Shown here: positions 1 through 9,443 of the stretch, piece after piece | Position numbering within the stretch: position 1 is the stretch's first letter | Layout of the letters: the number at the start of each line of letters is the position of its first letter | NCBI GenBank assembly: GCA_016931055.1 | Contig: JAFGFL010000055.1 | Coordinates: 69,773 to 102,656 of the forward strand | Direction of reading: 5' to 3' | From: Candidatus Omnitrophota bacterium | GTDB taxonomy: Bacteria; Omnitrophota; Gorgyraeia; Zapsychrales; Zapsychraceae | DNA length: 32,884 nt | Notes under the pieces: model-generated | What the model saw: only the letters and a program-made list of their open reading frames with translations | What the model was told of the DNA's origin: nothing | Databases searched by the model: none | Program-made: the position numbers and the translations under genes

Positions 1-637
1 CACCGCCGCGGGGGACAATAAGGTCCACATACCCGTCCTGTTGAAGAAGAATATGGACCGCCGCCCGATCTATCGATGAAACAAGCTGCAGCGCCCCTTC
101 CGGAACAGCGCTTTTTCTTAACGACTTTCTTAAAACGGTATAGATGGCTTTATTCGAATGAAAGGCCTCTTTCCCCCCTTTTAAGATGACAGAATTGCCC
201 GATTTCAGGCACAAACCGATGCAATCACTTGTGACGTTCGGCCTCGATTCATAGATGATTCCGACAACGCCTATGGGCGTGCGCACCTTCTTGATGACAA
301 GGCCGTTGGGCCGCTTGATCACGTCCATCACTTCACCAACAGGGTCCTTTACGGCGGCCGTATCCAAAAGGCATTGAGCCATGCCCTTAACGCGCTTCTC
401 ATCAAGCGTTAAGCGGTCGATAAGGGCTTTGGATAACCTTTGCGCGATCCCCGCCCTGACATCTTTTTTATTCTCTCGTATTATGTAATCTTTATGGGCA
501 ATCAACGCCTTTGCCATCTTCCGCAAAAGTGAATTTTTTACGGAGGCCTTGATAAGGGCCATGGATTGAGACGCGTTCTTCGCCTCTTGAACCATCCTCG
601 TAATTTTAGTTCTCAGACTATCCCTCTTCGTCATCAT
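1..637 (-). CDS. proA: Gamma-glutamyl phosphate reductase, N-terminal part (runs off the window edge)
   Basis: Minus-strand translation from ATG at 637: MMTKRDSLRTKITRMVQEAKNASQSMALIKASVKN...RTPIGVVGIIYESRPNVTSDCIGLCLKSGNSVILKGGKEAFHSN, the typical ProA motif set. Directly follows proB. Open at position 1. Confidence 0.9.
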   Translation of the reverse strand, partial: MMTKRDSLRTKITRMVQEAKNASQSMALIKASVKNSLLRKMAKALIAHKDYIIRENKKDVRAGIAQRLSKALIDRLTLDEKRVKGMAQCLLDTAAVKDPVGEVMDVIKRPNGLVIKKVRTPIGVVGIIYESRPNVTSDCIGLCLKSGNSVILKGGKEAFHSNKAIYTVLRKSLRKSAVPEGALQLVSSIDRAAVHILLQQDGYVDLIVPRGG

Positions 638-646
638 TCGATTTTC

Positions 647-1768
647 CTAACGTTCGCTTAAAACAAGATTGTCGCAATGAATTAACTCCCGCTGACCTTT
701 CTTTTCCTGGACGCCTTGCATCATGGCCGTTGAGTAATTTGTGATTCCGCGGGCGACCTCATGGGATTGTTCATCCCGGACAATGATCACATCACCCTTC
801 TTGAAATGCCCTTCCCAGCTGATAACTCCCGGCAAGAGCAGGCTCCTGCCCCCTTTCAGCAAAGCCTGTTTCGCGCCCTCATCCACGACGACGGCGCCTT
901 TTGGCTTCGCCCCGAAAGAAATCCAATGTTTACGGGCCAGCACTTTCTCTTCGTTCTCCATGAAGAGAGTGCCGATGCGCTCTCCCTTTAAAATCCTTAA
1001 GAGGACATCTTTCGTCTCGCCATTCGCAATAATGCAGGGGATCTTGGCCTGTGTCGCAATCTTGATCGCGTTCAGTTTCGCCGTCATGCCGCCTTTGGAC
1101 ATCTGCTTTTTCGCCTCTTGATCGGTCTCACCTGCGAAACGGGAAGAACTCCCTAAAGCAAATCCTTCAATCTCACGCGTGATTTCTTTGATCTCTTCAA
1201 AAAGCTCTTTTTCCTTTCCGTTGACATGATAAAAACCTTCAACGTCCGAAAGAAGGACCAACAGGTCGGCCTGGACAAGGCTCGCCACTAAGGCAGAAAG
1301 CTTATCATTATCGCCGAACTTGATCTCATCGGTCGATATCGTATCATTCTCATTAACAACAGGAATAACGCCCCATTCCAGCATCGTATGCAAGGTGTTG
1401 CGCGCGTTGTTATGCCGCAATCGGTTGTCAAAATCGTCCCATGTCAAAAGGAGCTGGGCGCATTTTTGATCATTCTTCTTAAACAATTCGTTATATTTTC
1501 TCATCAAAATCGTCTGGCCGATTGCCGCCAAGGCCTGCAGGGAAGCCAAATCCGAGCTGCGGCGCTTGCGATTCAATTCGCCCATTCCGAGCACGATCGC
1601 CCCGGAACTGACAAGAATGACATCGATATCCTGTCGGCGGATCGCCGAGACCTGCCCCACCAGCGAACGCAAATGCGCCATGCGCGGTTTCATTTGGTCG
1701 GTCGCGATCACGCTGGAGCCGACTTTAACGACAATTTTGTTTATTTTTCTGGGGAATTTTCTGAACAT
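647..1768 (-). CDS. proB: Glutamate 5-kinase with C-terminal PUA domain
   Basis: VVKVGSSVIATD, LVSSGAIVLGMGEL, NENDTISTDEIKFGDNDKLSALVA, GGMTAKLNAIKIAT; adjacent to proA. Confidence 0.95.
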   Translation of the reverse strand: MFRKFPRKINKIVVKVGSSVIATDQMKPRMAHLRSLVGQVSAIRRQDIDVILVSSGAIVLGMGELNRKRRSSDLASLQALAAIGQTILMRKYNELFKKNDQKCAQLLLTWDDFDNRLRHNNARNTLHTMLEWGVIPVVNENDTISTDEIKFGDNDKLSALVASLVQADLLVLLSDVEGFYHVNGKEKELFEEIKEITREIEGFALGSSSRFAGETDQEAKKQMSKGGMTAKLNAIKIATQAKIPCIIANGETKDVLLRILKGERIGTLFMENEEKVLARKHWISFGAKPKGAVVVDEGAKQALLKGGRSLLLPGVISWEGHFKKGDVIIVRDEQSHEVARGITNYSTAMMQGVQEKKGQRELIHCDNLVLSER

Positions 1769-2724
1769 AAAACGCTTTTTACGGCTTGGATTAATTCCTC
1801 AAGCCCCTTTTTCTCTAAAGCCGATATGGGAAGAATTTTTTCCTTAATGTCATTCTGAAAACGGGTGAAATGTCCTTTGGCCTCAGGCAGATCCATTTTG
1901 TTGGCAACGACCAATCTGCGTTTGAACGCAAGCACATCGCCATACGATTCCAGCTCGTGATTGAGCTTGCGGAAATCGTCAAGCGGGTCGCGACCATCCG
2001 ATCCTGACATGTCGATGAGATGGATCAGGATCTTTGTGCGTTCGGCATGCCGCAAAAACCGGTCTCCCAAGCCTCTTCCCTGATGGGCGCCTTCAATGAT
2101 TCCGGGGAGGTCGGCAGCGGCAAAACTGAAACCATCTTCATCCTCAACAATGCCCAATATGGGCTGTTTGGTCGTGAACGGATAGCTGGCGATTTTGGAT
2201 TTTACTCTTGAGATGGCCGAAATCAAGGTTGATTTTCCGGCATTAGGAAATCCCACGATACCCACGTCCGCAACAAGCTTGAGTTCAAGGCTGATCGTGC
2301 GCCGTTGCCCTTCTTTAGGTAATGTGCGGATTTTACGCCGAGCGTTTCCGATACCGCCTTCGCCGCCCTGAGCAACAACCACCGACTGTTGATCGGCAGC
2401 AAGATCTTTGATGAGAAGACCCGTGTCCTGGTCACGGATCATCGTGCCGATAGGAACGCGCAAAACAGAATCGATCCCATTCTTTCCTGTTTTGCCTTTG
2501 CTGCTGGCATGACCGCCGCTGTGAGCCTTGTAATGTTGCCGAAACTTGAAATCCAGAAGGGTCCGGATGCCCCGGTCGGCACAAACGACAACGTCTCCGC
2601 CTTTACCGCCATCACCGCCATCGGGCCTCGGATAACGCATGTACTTGTCCCTGTAAAAACTTTCGCAGCCCTGGCCGCCGTCGCCGCCCTGCACATAAAT
2701 TCTCGCTTCATCGACAAATATCAT
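1741..2724 (-). CDS. obgE: Obg GTPase (start moved to MIFVDEARIYVQGG)
   Basis: Obg fold motifs MIFVDEARIYVQGGDGGQGCESFYRDKYMRYPRPDGGDGGKGG; G1 GFPNAGKSTLI; G3 DLPGIIEGAHQGRGLG; NKMD. The ORF-track start at 2844 overlaps rplU; the natural start is the ATG at 2724. Confidence 0.95.
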   Translation of the reverse strand: MIFVDEARIYVQGGDGGQGCESFYRDKYMRYPRPDGGDGGKGGDVVVCADRGIRTLLDFKFRQHYKAHSGGHASSKGKTGKNGIDSVLRVPIGTMIRDQDTGLLIKDLAADQQSVVVAQGGEGGIGNARRKIRTLPKEGQRRTISLELKLVADVGIVGFPNAGKSTLISAISRVKSKIASYPFTTKQPILGIVEDEDGFSFAAADLPGIIEGAHQGRGLGDRFLRHAERTKILIHLIDMSGSDGRDPLDDFRKLNHELESYGDVLAFKRRLVVANKMDLPEAKGHFTRFQNDIKEKILPISALEKKGLEELIQAVKSVLCSENSPEK

Positions 2725-2777
2725 CTCTTCCGCTGAACCTGGAAAGCCATTATAGAAATGGGCCCTCCGCTCCCTTC

Positions 2778-3089
2778 CTAAGCCGATATCTTCGTGATAT
2801 TGAGCGCTGTCAGTTTTTGCCGATGGCCTTTTTTGCGCGCCCAATTCCTGCTGCGACGGTATTTAAAAGCCACAAGCTTTTCACCGAAGTGATGCTTGAT
2901 CACCATCGCCGTTACTTTCACGTCACTGAGATATGGCTGGCCAATGCGAATATCCGCGCCCTTCGCATAAAGCAACACTTTATCCAGAACAATGCTCTTC
3001 CCAGCCTCTTCTTTTATGCGATGGGTATCGACAGTATCACCCTCAGAAACTTTCCATTGTGAAGAACCAAGCTGTATAATGGCGTACAC
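2778..3089 (-). CDS. rplU: 50S ribosomal protein L21 (GTG start)
   Basis: VYAIIQLGSSQWKVSEGDTV...KVLLYAKGADIRIGQPYL...VVAFKYRRSRNWARKKGHRQKLTALNITKI. GTG at 3089 preceded by an AAGGAAGG-like RBS. Confidence 0.93.
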   Translation of the reverse strand: MYAIIQLGSSQWKVSEGDTVDTHRIKEEAGKSIVLDKVLLYAKGADIRIGQPYLSDVKVTAMVIKHHFGEKLVAFKYRRSRNWARKKGHRQKLTALNITKISA

Positions 3090-3133
3090 GTTTAACCTTC
3101 CTTTCCCTTTTCTTAAGAAACTTCCCCTTCCAT

Positions 3134-4462
3134 TCAAGCAAGCTTAACCCGGCCGCGTCCGTCACAAAACGGGCATTTCCCAAAGGAAATCGACTCAATC
3201 GTCTTGCCTGTCCGCGCCCGTGTCATTTCCACAAGCCCCAGAGAAGAAATGCGGTTGCCGACCTCGGTCTTGGCATGGTCCCGGGCCAGGGCTTTTTCAA
3301 GAGCGTCCAGCACTTTGCGCTTATGATCTTCTTTGACCATATCGATAAAATCAATGACGATAATGCCACCCAGATCCCGAAGTCGCAATTGCCGGGCGAT
3401 CTCTGGAACCACTTCCATGTTCACCATGAACGCGGCATCTCCCGGCGACGCCTTGACTCTGAACTTCCCGCTGTTGACATCGACAACGGTCAGCCCTTCC
3501 GTTGGATTAATGACGATATACGCGCCTGATTTACAATAAACATGGGTATCGTAAATGCTCTGAAGGTCTTTGGAAACATGCTTAGCCTCAAACAAAGGGA
3601 CACTGCCTTGATAACATTGTATCTTGTTGACCATTTCTTGGCCGATAAGCGTCTGGACAAACTTGCGGATCCTCTGATATTCTTCTTCGGAATCGATGAT
3701 CAGTTTATCAACCTTTTCCGTGAGATAATCACGGACGATCTTCCACGTCAGCTCTCCTTCCTCATAGATCAGGGCCGGCGCCTTTTGCTGTTCCGCTTTT
3801 TTATAAATCTTGACCCAAATATGATAGAGAAATTTCGCGTCGCGGATAAGTTCTCGTTTTCCCTGCTTTAAGGAGGCCGTGCGGATAATAAACCCCCCGG
3901 TTTTCGCAAAAGTAAAACTTTTGATGACTTCCCGCAGCCGTAGCCGTTCTTCGGCATTCTCGATCTTTTTGGAAATACCTGTCTGCTGATCACAGGGCAT
4001 ATATACAACAAAACGCCCCGGTAAGGTGAGGTGGGTTGTCAGACGTGCGCCTTTTTCCCCAAAAGGGTCCTTGACCACCTGGACAAGGATTTCTTGCCCG
4101 ACTTTTAAGGAAATTTGATTTTTGTTCCTTCTTGCCCGGCGCCTCTGTTTTGGAGAGGGTTCGGTCTCAGCATTTTTGCCTCCAAAGATCTTCTCGATCA
4201 ATCTTTGAGGCACGGAAAGTTCCTCTTCGACCAGTGGATTGACGGCATCCGTTAGGTATAAAAACCCATTGCGCCCCTCGCCGATATTTACGAATGCCGC
4301 ATTAATCGAAGGGAGAATGGACTCCACTTTCCCCTTATAAATATTGCCCAAAAGGGATTGGTAACGGTCAACCTCAATGTAGAAATCATCGACCCGGCCA
4401 TCCTCGATAATGGCGACAAGCCGTTCCTCCTTTTGTGTCTGAATAAGAATTTCTCTAGACAA
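3134..4462 (-). CDS. rng: Ribonuclease E/G family protein (RNase G)
   Basis: MSREILIQTQKEERLVAIIEDGRVDDFYIE, GNIYKGKVESILPSINAAFVNIGEGRNGFLYL, GLTVVDVNSGKF, GGIIVIDFIDM, CPFCDGRGRV. Confidence 0.93.
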   Translation of the reverse strand: MSREILIQTQKEERLVAIIEDGRVDDFYIEVDRYQSLLGNIYKGKVESILPSINAAFVNIGEGRNGFLYLTDAVNPLVEEELSVPQRLIEKIFGGKNAETEPSPKQRRRARRNKNQISLKVGQEILVQVVKDPFGEKGARLTTHLTLPGRFVVYMPCDQQTGISKKIENAEERLRLREVIKSFTFAKTGGFIIRTASLKQGKRELIRDAKFLYHIWVKIYKKAEQQKAPALIYEEGELTWKIVRDYLTEKVDKLIIDSEEEYQRIRKFVQTLIGQEMVNKIQCYQGSVPLFEAKHVSKDLQSIYDTHVYCKSGAYIVINPTEGLTVVDVNSGKFRVKASPGDAAFMVNMEVVPEIARQLRLRDLGGIIVIDFIDMVKEDHKRKVLDALEKALARDHAKTEVGNRISSLGLVEMTRARTGKTIESISFGKCPFCDGRGRVKLA

Positions 4463-4568
4463 AACAACACCTCAAATCTTTCTCTTCCCTTAATAATAGA
4501 GTAAATGGCCATAAACATGCCTTTGGCTTAGGTTTATTATGGGATAATGTCTTTTTTGTTATCCGACC

Positions 4569-5924
4569 TTATGTCTTCGGAATTTCAGGCGTTATAATAT
4601 GCGGCGTCAAAAAGATAATTAGGTCTGTTTTGACGATCGTTTTTTCTGATTTCCGAAAAACAAGACCAAGGACCGGGAGATCTCCCAAAAACGGCACTTT
4701 CTTTTTCACATCGGTTAATTTATCCGTAAGTAACCCGGCAATAACGAGGGTATCCCCGTCTTTGACCATGACGTTGGTCACCACCCGTTCCGTGCCGATT
4801 AACGGGACTTCGGTGCTTTGAATGGTCCGGTTTCCCGCGAATTCCGAAACCTCAGGTTTTATCTCGAGGGTCACATATCCGGCACTGTTCACGTGAGGCG
4901 TCACCTCAAAATTGATGCCGATATTTTGATACTCAATCCCTGTCGTCTGCAATTGGCCTGTTTCTGTATTCGCCCCGAAAGACGGAATCGGATATTCCGT
5001 GCCAACCTGGATCTGGGCCGGCCTATTGTCCAACGTCACGATTTTTGGATTGGACAGGATATTCGTGTCTGTCCGCGATTTTAATAATTCCAGCACGGCC
5101 TGGAATTCGGTGAAACTCAACGTTCCATAACGGGCCGTTTCCTCATAAATATAATCAGCCGTATTAGCAGGATAGCCTGTCGGCGGTTCGAAAAAGCCAG
5201 TCACAAATCTGTCTTGCGTTGGGCCTGTCTTAAACGGCCAACTGATGCCTCGTTCTGCCCCGTTGATCGATGCCTGAACCGTCCAGTCGATCCCCAGATT
5301 CTCCGAATCATTAAGGTCCGTTTCAACAATTTTGGCCTCAATCAATACTTGGGGAGTTGTTTTATCAAGAGTCTCGATGACATTGGCCATCAGAGTGAGC
5401 CTGCTGCTGATATCCGTAACAATGACCGTATTGGTCCTTTCATCAAAGTTGATAGACCCCCTTTCGGACTTCATCTTGCTGATGGATTCGATGATCTCCG
5501 AAGCCTTCCCGAAATTCAGCGTGAAAATCTTTGTCTCCAGGGCTTCCTGCTCAGCGAGAAGCGCCGCATTCTCCCTGCGCTGTTTTAGGTTTGCAATTGT
5601 TGTTACTGAAATAATGTTGCCCTTCTTTTCATAGGCATATCCATACGTCTCTAGGATAACATCCAAGGCCTGCTGCCACGGCACATCGTCCAATTTGATC
5701 GTTACCACCCCGGTGACCTCCGGCCCCGCCACGATATTCACCCCGCTCTTAAACGAAAGGATCCTGAAAACATTCTGAATATCCGCATCGCGAAAGTCAA
5801 AACTGACATTCCCTTCCTGTGTCACTGGCACTTCTTTTGGCTGTGGCGCCGCTTGCTCCTGAGCGCCAACGCTGGCCGCCATGAGACCCACCACCATACT
5901 GAGGACAATCGCTCTTTTGAACAT
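4569..5924 (-). CDS. pilQ: Type IV pilus secretin (PilQ-like)
   Basis: Signal peptide; STN/secretin N-domain (VSFDFRDADIQNVFRILSFKSGVNIVAGPEVTGVVTIKLDDVPWQQALDVIL); secretin core ending VPFLGDLPVLGLVFRKSEKTIVKTDLIIFLTPHII. Confidence 0.92.
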   Translation of the reverse strand: MFKRAIVLSMVVGLMAASVGAQEQAAPQPKEVPVTQEGNVSFDFRDADIQNVFRILSFKSGVNIVAGPEVTGVVTIKLDDVPWQQALDVILETYGYAYEKKGNIISVTTIANLKQRRENAALLAEQEALETKIFTLNFGKASEIIESISKMKSERGSINFDERTNTVIVTDISSRLTLMANVIETLDKTTPQVLIEAKIVETDLNDSENLGIDWTVQASINGAERGISWPFKTGPTQDRFVTGFFEPPTGYPANTADYIYEETARYGTLSFTEFQAVLELLKSRTDTNILSNPKIVTLDNRPAQIQVGTEYPIPSFGANTETGQLQTTGIEYQNIGINFEVTPHVNSAGYVTLEIKPEVSEFAGNRTIQSTEVPLIGTERVVTNVMVKDGDTLVIAGLLTDKLTDVKKKVPFLGDLPVLGLVFRKSEKTIVKTDLIIFLTPHIITPEIPKT

Positions 5925-5925
5925 G

Positions 5926-6288
5926 TCATTCCCCCTTTTTTAGTTTAAGTTCAAATTTCTGTTTACCTTTCATTAAAATTATCGAATCTTCGCCGATCCT
6001 TCCGACGCTGAACTGCCCGATGGTATCGTTCGTTTTGAGAACCCGCCCGTTGATGATAGCCATATTCTTGCCATCGGTACCCGCCATAATGCCTTCCAGA
6101 GCTAGATCCGTGATCAGAAACTCCGATTCGTAATTGAGAATAACCCCGTTGGCATTCACCAGCGGCCAAAACGGGTCCCGCCGGCCATGATCATCGTAGA
6201 CAAACGATGGCGGGACCGGCTGCCCTTCCTGCGCAGCCGCTGTCCCCGCAATCATCAAAGCCATCCATACGGTTATGAAAATCCTCAT
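5926..6288 (-). CDS. PilP-like type IV pilus assembly lipoprotein/periplasmic protein
   Basis: Signal peptide, RRDPFWPLV motif, small β-domain (LALEGIMAG...AIINGRVLKTNDTIGQFSVGRI); position between PilO and the secretin. Confidence 0.75.
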   Translation of the reverse strand: MRIFITVWMALMIAGTAAAQEGQPVPPSFVYDDHGRRDPFWPLVNANGVILNYESEFLITDLALEGIMAGTDGKNMAIINGRVLKTNDTIGQFSVGRIGEDSIILMKGKQKFELKLKKGE

Positions 6289-6299
6289 TATCGCCTATC

Positions 6300-6902
6300 C
6301 TAAGATTTTCTATCCTCGAATATCGTTGCCTTAAAGGTCATCTTGATCGCATGCAATCGCGTATCATTCGTCACAACAATCGAAAACGTCCCGACCCGCA
6401 AGGAAATGTCATTTTGTTCTATCTTGTCGACGAATTTCCCGAATTCATGATAGCTGCTGCGGGCTTCCATATAAATAGGAATATCAATATACCTTCGTTG
6501 ATCATTTTCTGTCAACAATTCCTGGTTAAGCATATCCGGCATAATCTGGTCGATTTTGACCCGGGTTTCATTGGCCACATAAGCAATATATTCAAGGATG
6601 AACGAAACCTCATCCCGCGACTTCACTTTCAGATCGGCCTCAGCCAACTTTTTGCTGATTTCCTCAAGATTCACACGATAGGTGTTGAGTCGATCAATGT
6701 CTTCTTTCGCCTTATTAATATTATCAGAAACCGTCTTTATCTCAGGATTTATTTTCTTTAACGCGGATAATTGCGGACTCATCAAGAGAAAGAAGTCCAG
6801 CAGAAAAACAGCCACAAGGATCCCCACAAAAATATAATAACGGTTTTTGCCATCAACTTTCGAGAATATAGCCGATAATTGTTCCGGGATTTTAACGTTC
6901 AT
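6300..6902 (-). CDS. pilO: PilO-like type IV pilus inner-membrane protein
   Basis: N-terminal TM, coiled coil, C-terminal ferredoxin-like region (YIDIPIYMEARSSYHEFGKFVDKIEQ); located between PilN and PilP. Confidence 0.8.
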   Translation of the reverse strand: MNVKIPEQLSAIFSKVDGKNRYYIFVGILVAVFLLDFFLLMSPQLSALKKINPEIKTVSDNINKAKEDIDRLNTYRVNLEEISKKLAEADLKVKSRDEVSFILEYIAYVANETRVKIDQIMPDMLNQELLTENDQRRYIDIPIYMEARSSYHEFGKFVDKIEQNDISLRVGTFSIVVTNDTRLHAIKMTFKATIFEDRKS

Positions 6903-7480
6903 TTTACCTTCATTGTAATCACAAAATCAGCAATTTCAACATTTTTAATTTTCCGCCTTTGGATCGAGCCAAGTTCAAGATCCGTGAAATGTTCCATAAA
7001 CGAACCGTCTTGTTTCAGGTTCGCTGTGAAATGATGAATGCTGATAATCTCGCTCGTTTCCTTTGAGATCGCGCTGCCTTCGATAAAAAGCGTATCTTCG
7101 CTCAAATCAATCTTCTTCAGCCATACCCCTCTCGGCAAATTGTCGCTTAAAATATTGAGTTTCTGGGCCCAGGACAAGCTGTTTTCTCCGCCAATGTCCT
7201 CGATCGCTTTATATTTCCCTTGGAATTTCCGCATCTCGTTAACAACAGAATCAACGTTTTCCTTCCCAGGCCGCATATTTTCCCATTGTTTTTGAAGGGC
7301 CTTATGCTGAGCGAGCTTCCCGATATTGACAAACAACAACAGGACATGGACAACGCCCAAAAGGACCAACAAGCCCCCGCCGCAGCCGATGATGATCTCT
7401 AACGGAATACTCACCTTTCCCAGGAGCCGGCCTTTTTCCTTCTTTCTTAAATGAGGGGGGATTAAGTTAATGTTAATCAT
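6899..7480 (-). CDS. pilN: PilN-like type IV pilus inner-membrane protein
   Basis: MININLIPPHLRKKEK start typical of PilN/GspL cytoplasmic tail; single TM; position. Confidence 0.85.
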   Translation of the reverse strand: MININLIPPHLRKKEKGRLLGKVSIPLEIIIGCGGGLLVLLGVVHVLLLFVNIGKLAQHKALQKQWENMRPGKENVDSVVNEMRKFQGKYKAIEDIGGENSLSWAQKLNILSDNLPRGVWLKKIDLSEDTLFIEGSAISKETSEIISIHHFTANLKQDGSFMEHFTDLELGSIQRRKIKNVEIADFVITMKVK

Positions 7481-8540
7481 ATTGGTAGAGGGCCAATCCT
7501 AACGCAACACCGAGTTTCAGAGACTTATTTCCCATTTCTTCGGGCGATGCCTCAGGCGCAACCTTTAATGCCCCGACCGGGTCCCATTTTTTGACTTTGA
7601 CCTCAAGGGTTTTTTCAAATCCTTCCGCAATGCCTTGCAGCATGGAGGCGCCTCCGGTCAGAAGCAAAAGGTCAATTTCATGGTTTTTCTCTGTCGCAAA
7701 ATAATCCATCGAAAGGCGCAATTCCTGAGTCATATTCATAATGGCCGTATCACAGGCGCTTATAACCTTTTCCAACTGGTTTTGGGGATCACATTTGAGC
7801 TTTTCCGCATCCTGAAAACTTATGCCGAGACCATTACTGATACTTTTGGTGAAATCTTGCCCGCCAACAAAAATATCCCGTGTAAACCTCGGCAGCTTAT
7901 TGACCAGGATCGTCAGGCTGCTGACGGATTCCCCCATATCCAAAAGAGCGATTGTCAAGTCCTCTTTGGTTTCTTTGGGTTCCTCATCACCGAGTCCCAA
8001 GACATTCAGGACATTAGCCAAGGCAATAGGATTGAGGCCGATAAACTCAGCGGGCATGCCCGCGTCGTTTAACAATTTGACCCGACGGTCAACCAGCTCT
8101 TTCTTCGCGGCAGCCGCCATAACCGACATCATCTTTTCTTTTTGTTTGACATCAAGGATATAACAATCCGTGTAGATCTGGTCTTGGGCAAAAGGGAAAT
8201 ATTTATCCGCCTCAATGTCAAAAGAGCTCTTCAGGTCATCAATGGACATTTGAGGCATATCGATATATCGGATGAGTGTCCCTTTGCCGAAAACAGATGA
8301 ATACAGCGATTTGCAGGGTACAGTTAAACAGCTGAGGACTTGTTTGATCGCAGCGTTGGCATCGCCATTTTTGATCGGCTCAATGGCCCAGTTCACCAAT
8401 TCATATGCGCTTTCTGATTTGGTTAATTCGATAAGCTTACATTCACCGGTGCCAATATCTAACCCTACCGCTGACGTCTTCTGCTCGCTTGGAAGGAATT
8501 TTCTTATCGTGCCAAAATACTGTTCCAGCAGTTTATGCAT
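7473..8540 (-). CDS. pilM: PilM, actin-like type IV pilus ATPase
   Basis: AVGLDIGTGECKLIEL, ALLDMGESVSSLTIL, DLLLLTGGASMLQGIAEGF. Confidence 0.92.
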   Translation of the reverse strand: MHKLLEQYFGTIRKFLPSEQKTSAVGLDIGTGECKLIELTKSESAYELVNWAIEPIKNGDANAAIKQVLSCLTVPCKSLYSSVFGKGTLIRYIDMPQMSIDDLKSSFDIEADKYFPFAQDQIYTDCYILDVKQKEKMMSVMAAAAKKELVDRRVKLLNDAGMPAEFIGLNPIALANVLNVLGLGDEEPKETKEDLTIALLDMGESVSSLTILVNKLPRFTRDIFVGGQDFTKSISNGLGISFQDAEKLKCDPQNQLEKVISACDTAIMNMTQELRLSMDYFATEKNHEIDLLLLTGGASMLQGIAEGFEKTLEVKVKKWDPVGALKVAPEASPEEMGNKSLKLGVALGLALYQYD

Positions 8541-8599
8541 AATTCGTTAATCGGGTGATTATTACTTATAGATATATTTGTTTATAACTATGTGGATGT

Positions 8600-8628
8600 A
8601 TTCTATTGTATTCTTCTTCTATTATCAA
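8600..8628 (-). promoter_or_regulatory. Putative sigma70 promoter for pilMNOPQ
   Basis: Minus strand TTGATA - 17 nt - TAGAAT, upstream of pilM. Confidence 0.6.
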
Positions 8629-8780
8629 GTAGTAATTTTAATTATTGGAAATTTTGAAATTTGATAAAAAAAGTGCGTAAAAAATTCCCAAGAATAAAGT
8701 TGCAAAGCCTTTGGCAGCCATCTAGTAACATGATCTTTAAAAGCCAGTTTTGGTATTCGATGCAGCGCTTGTTTGGGCAC

Positions 8781-8810
8781 AAAAAAAGGGGGCTTTGATA
8801 AGCCCCCTTT
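8781..8810 (-). terminator. Rho-independent terminator downstream of pilin
   Basis: Minus strand AAAGGGGGCTT-ATCA-AAGCCCCCTTTTTTT: perfect 11-bp stem, 4-nt loop, T-tract, just past the pilin stop. Confidence 0.93.
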
Positions 8811-8842
8811 CGGTAAAACCAAACTGCTGTCAAAAACCAGAA

Positions 8843-9238
8843 TTACATTTCCGCCAGAATGCCGCCGACATTCATTGTAAACGTCGTTGTCCCTGTTACG
8901 TTCATATTCGTAACATTGGCCGTGAACGTATAACCGTTTGCCGACATCGTGCAGGTATACCCGAATCCGGCAACCGTTGTATCACAATAGTACGTATTGA
9001 GATACGGCGGTGTCGCACCTGTCAGCGAAGTCATGTCTCCAGGATAAACACCATTGTTGGCTGTTCCGTATGTTTCAGCCGATGTTGACATGCTTCGAAG
9101 TGTGCTCTGAGCTAAAGCGTCATTGGCTGAGATTTTAGCCCTGAGCAGGTTCGGAATGGCGATCGCTGCCAACAAGGCGATAATGGCGACAACGATCATG
9201 ATTTCGACAAGCGTAAAACCTTTTCGATTTCTTCTCAT
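8843..9238 (-). CDS. Type IV pilin with class-I prepilin leader
   Basis: MRRNRKG^FTLVEIMIVVAIIALLAAIAIPNLLRAKISAN; RBS AAGGAGGAT upstream. Confidence 0.93.
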   Translation of the reverse strand: MRRNRKGFTLVEIMIVVAIIALLAAIAIPNLLRAKISANDALAQSTLRSMSTSAETYGTANNGVYPGDMTSLTGATPPYLNTYYCDTTVAGFGYTCTMSANGYTFTANVTNMNVTGTTTFTMNVGGILAEM

Positions 9239-9385
9239 CTTTTCATCCTCCTTCCCTTTTTAAACTGAGCCACCGCTTGCCTGTCCCTTCAAGAAGGAAG
9301 ATAGAACAAGTAAGTATAATGCCGTTGCCTTTTCCCTTCTTTGAAACACCGCAAACAGTTTCATCAGCTTAACTAATTTTATCGG

Positions 9386-9415
9386 ATTATAGCACCTCCT
9401 TTCTATAAGTGTCAA
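9386..9415 (-). promoter_or_regulatory. Strong sigma70-type promoter for the pilin gene
   Basis: Minus strand TTGACA - 18 nt - TATAAT, about 150 nt upstream of the pilin start. Confidence 0.8.
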
Positions 9416-9443
9416 TTGTTTAAACTGGTTTTTCAATGAGCAC

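Noticed and set aside
1741-1768. proB/obgE coding overlap
   Set aside because: Short overlaps are ordinary in compact operons, and obgE-proB-proA adjacency is a known arrangement.
741-1858. Plus-strand ORFs antisense to proB (126 and 156 aa)
   Set aside because: Shadow ORFs opposite a well-supported conserved gene.
8702-8735. GCAAAGCCTTTGGCAGCCATCTAGTAAC on the plus strand, reminiscent of the 3' half of a GEMM-I aptamer
   Set aside because: The 5' half (GGCAAACC plus GNRA hairpin) is missing, the P2 stem would be too short, and no plus-strand gene lies downstream; probably chance or a decayed remnant.
8625-8833. Two overlapping short minus-strand ORFs (65 and 63 aa) around the pilin terminator
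   Set aside because: They run through the terminator and pilM promoter region, with no RBS or recognisable domain.
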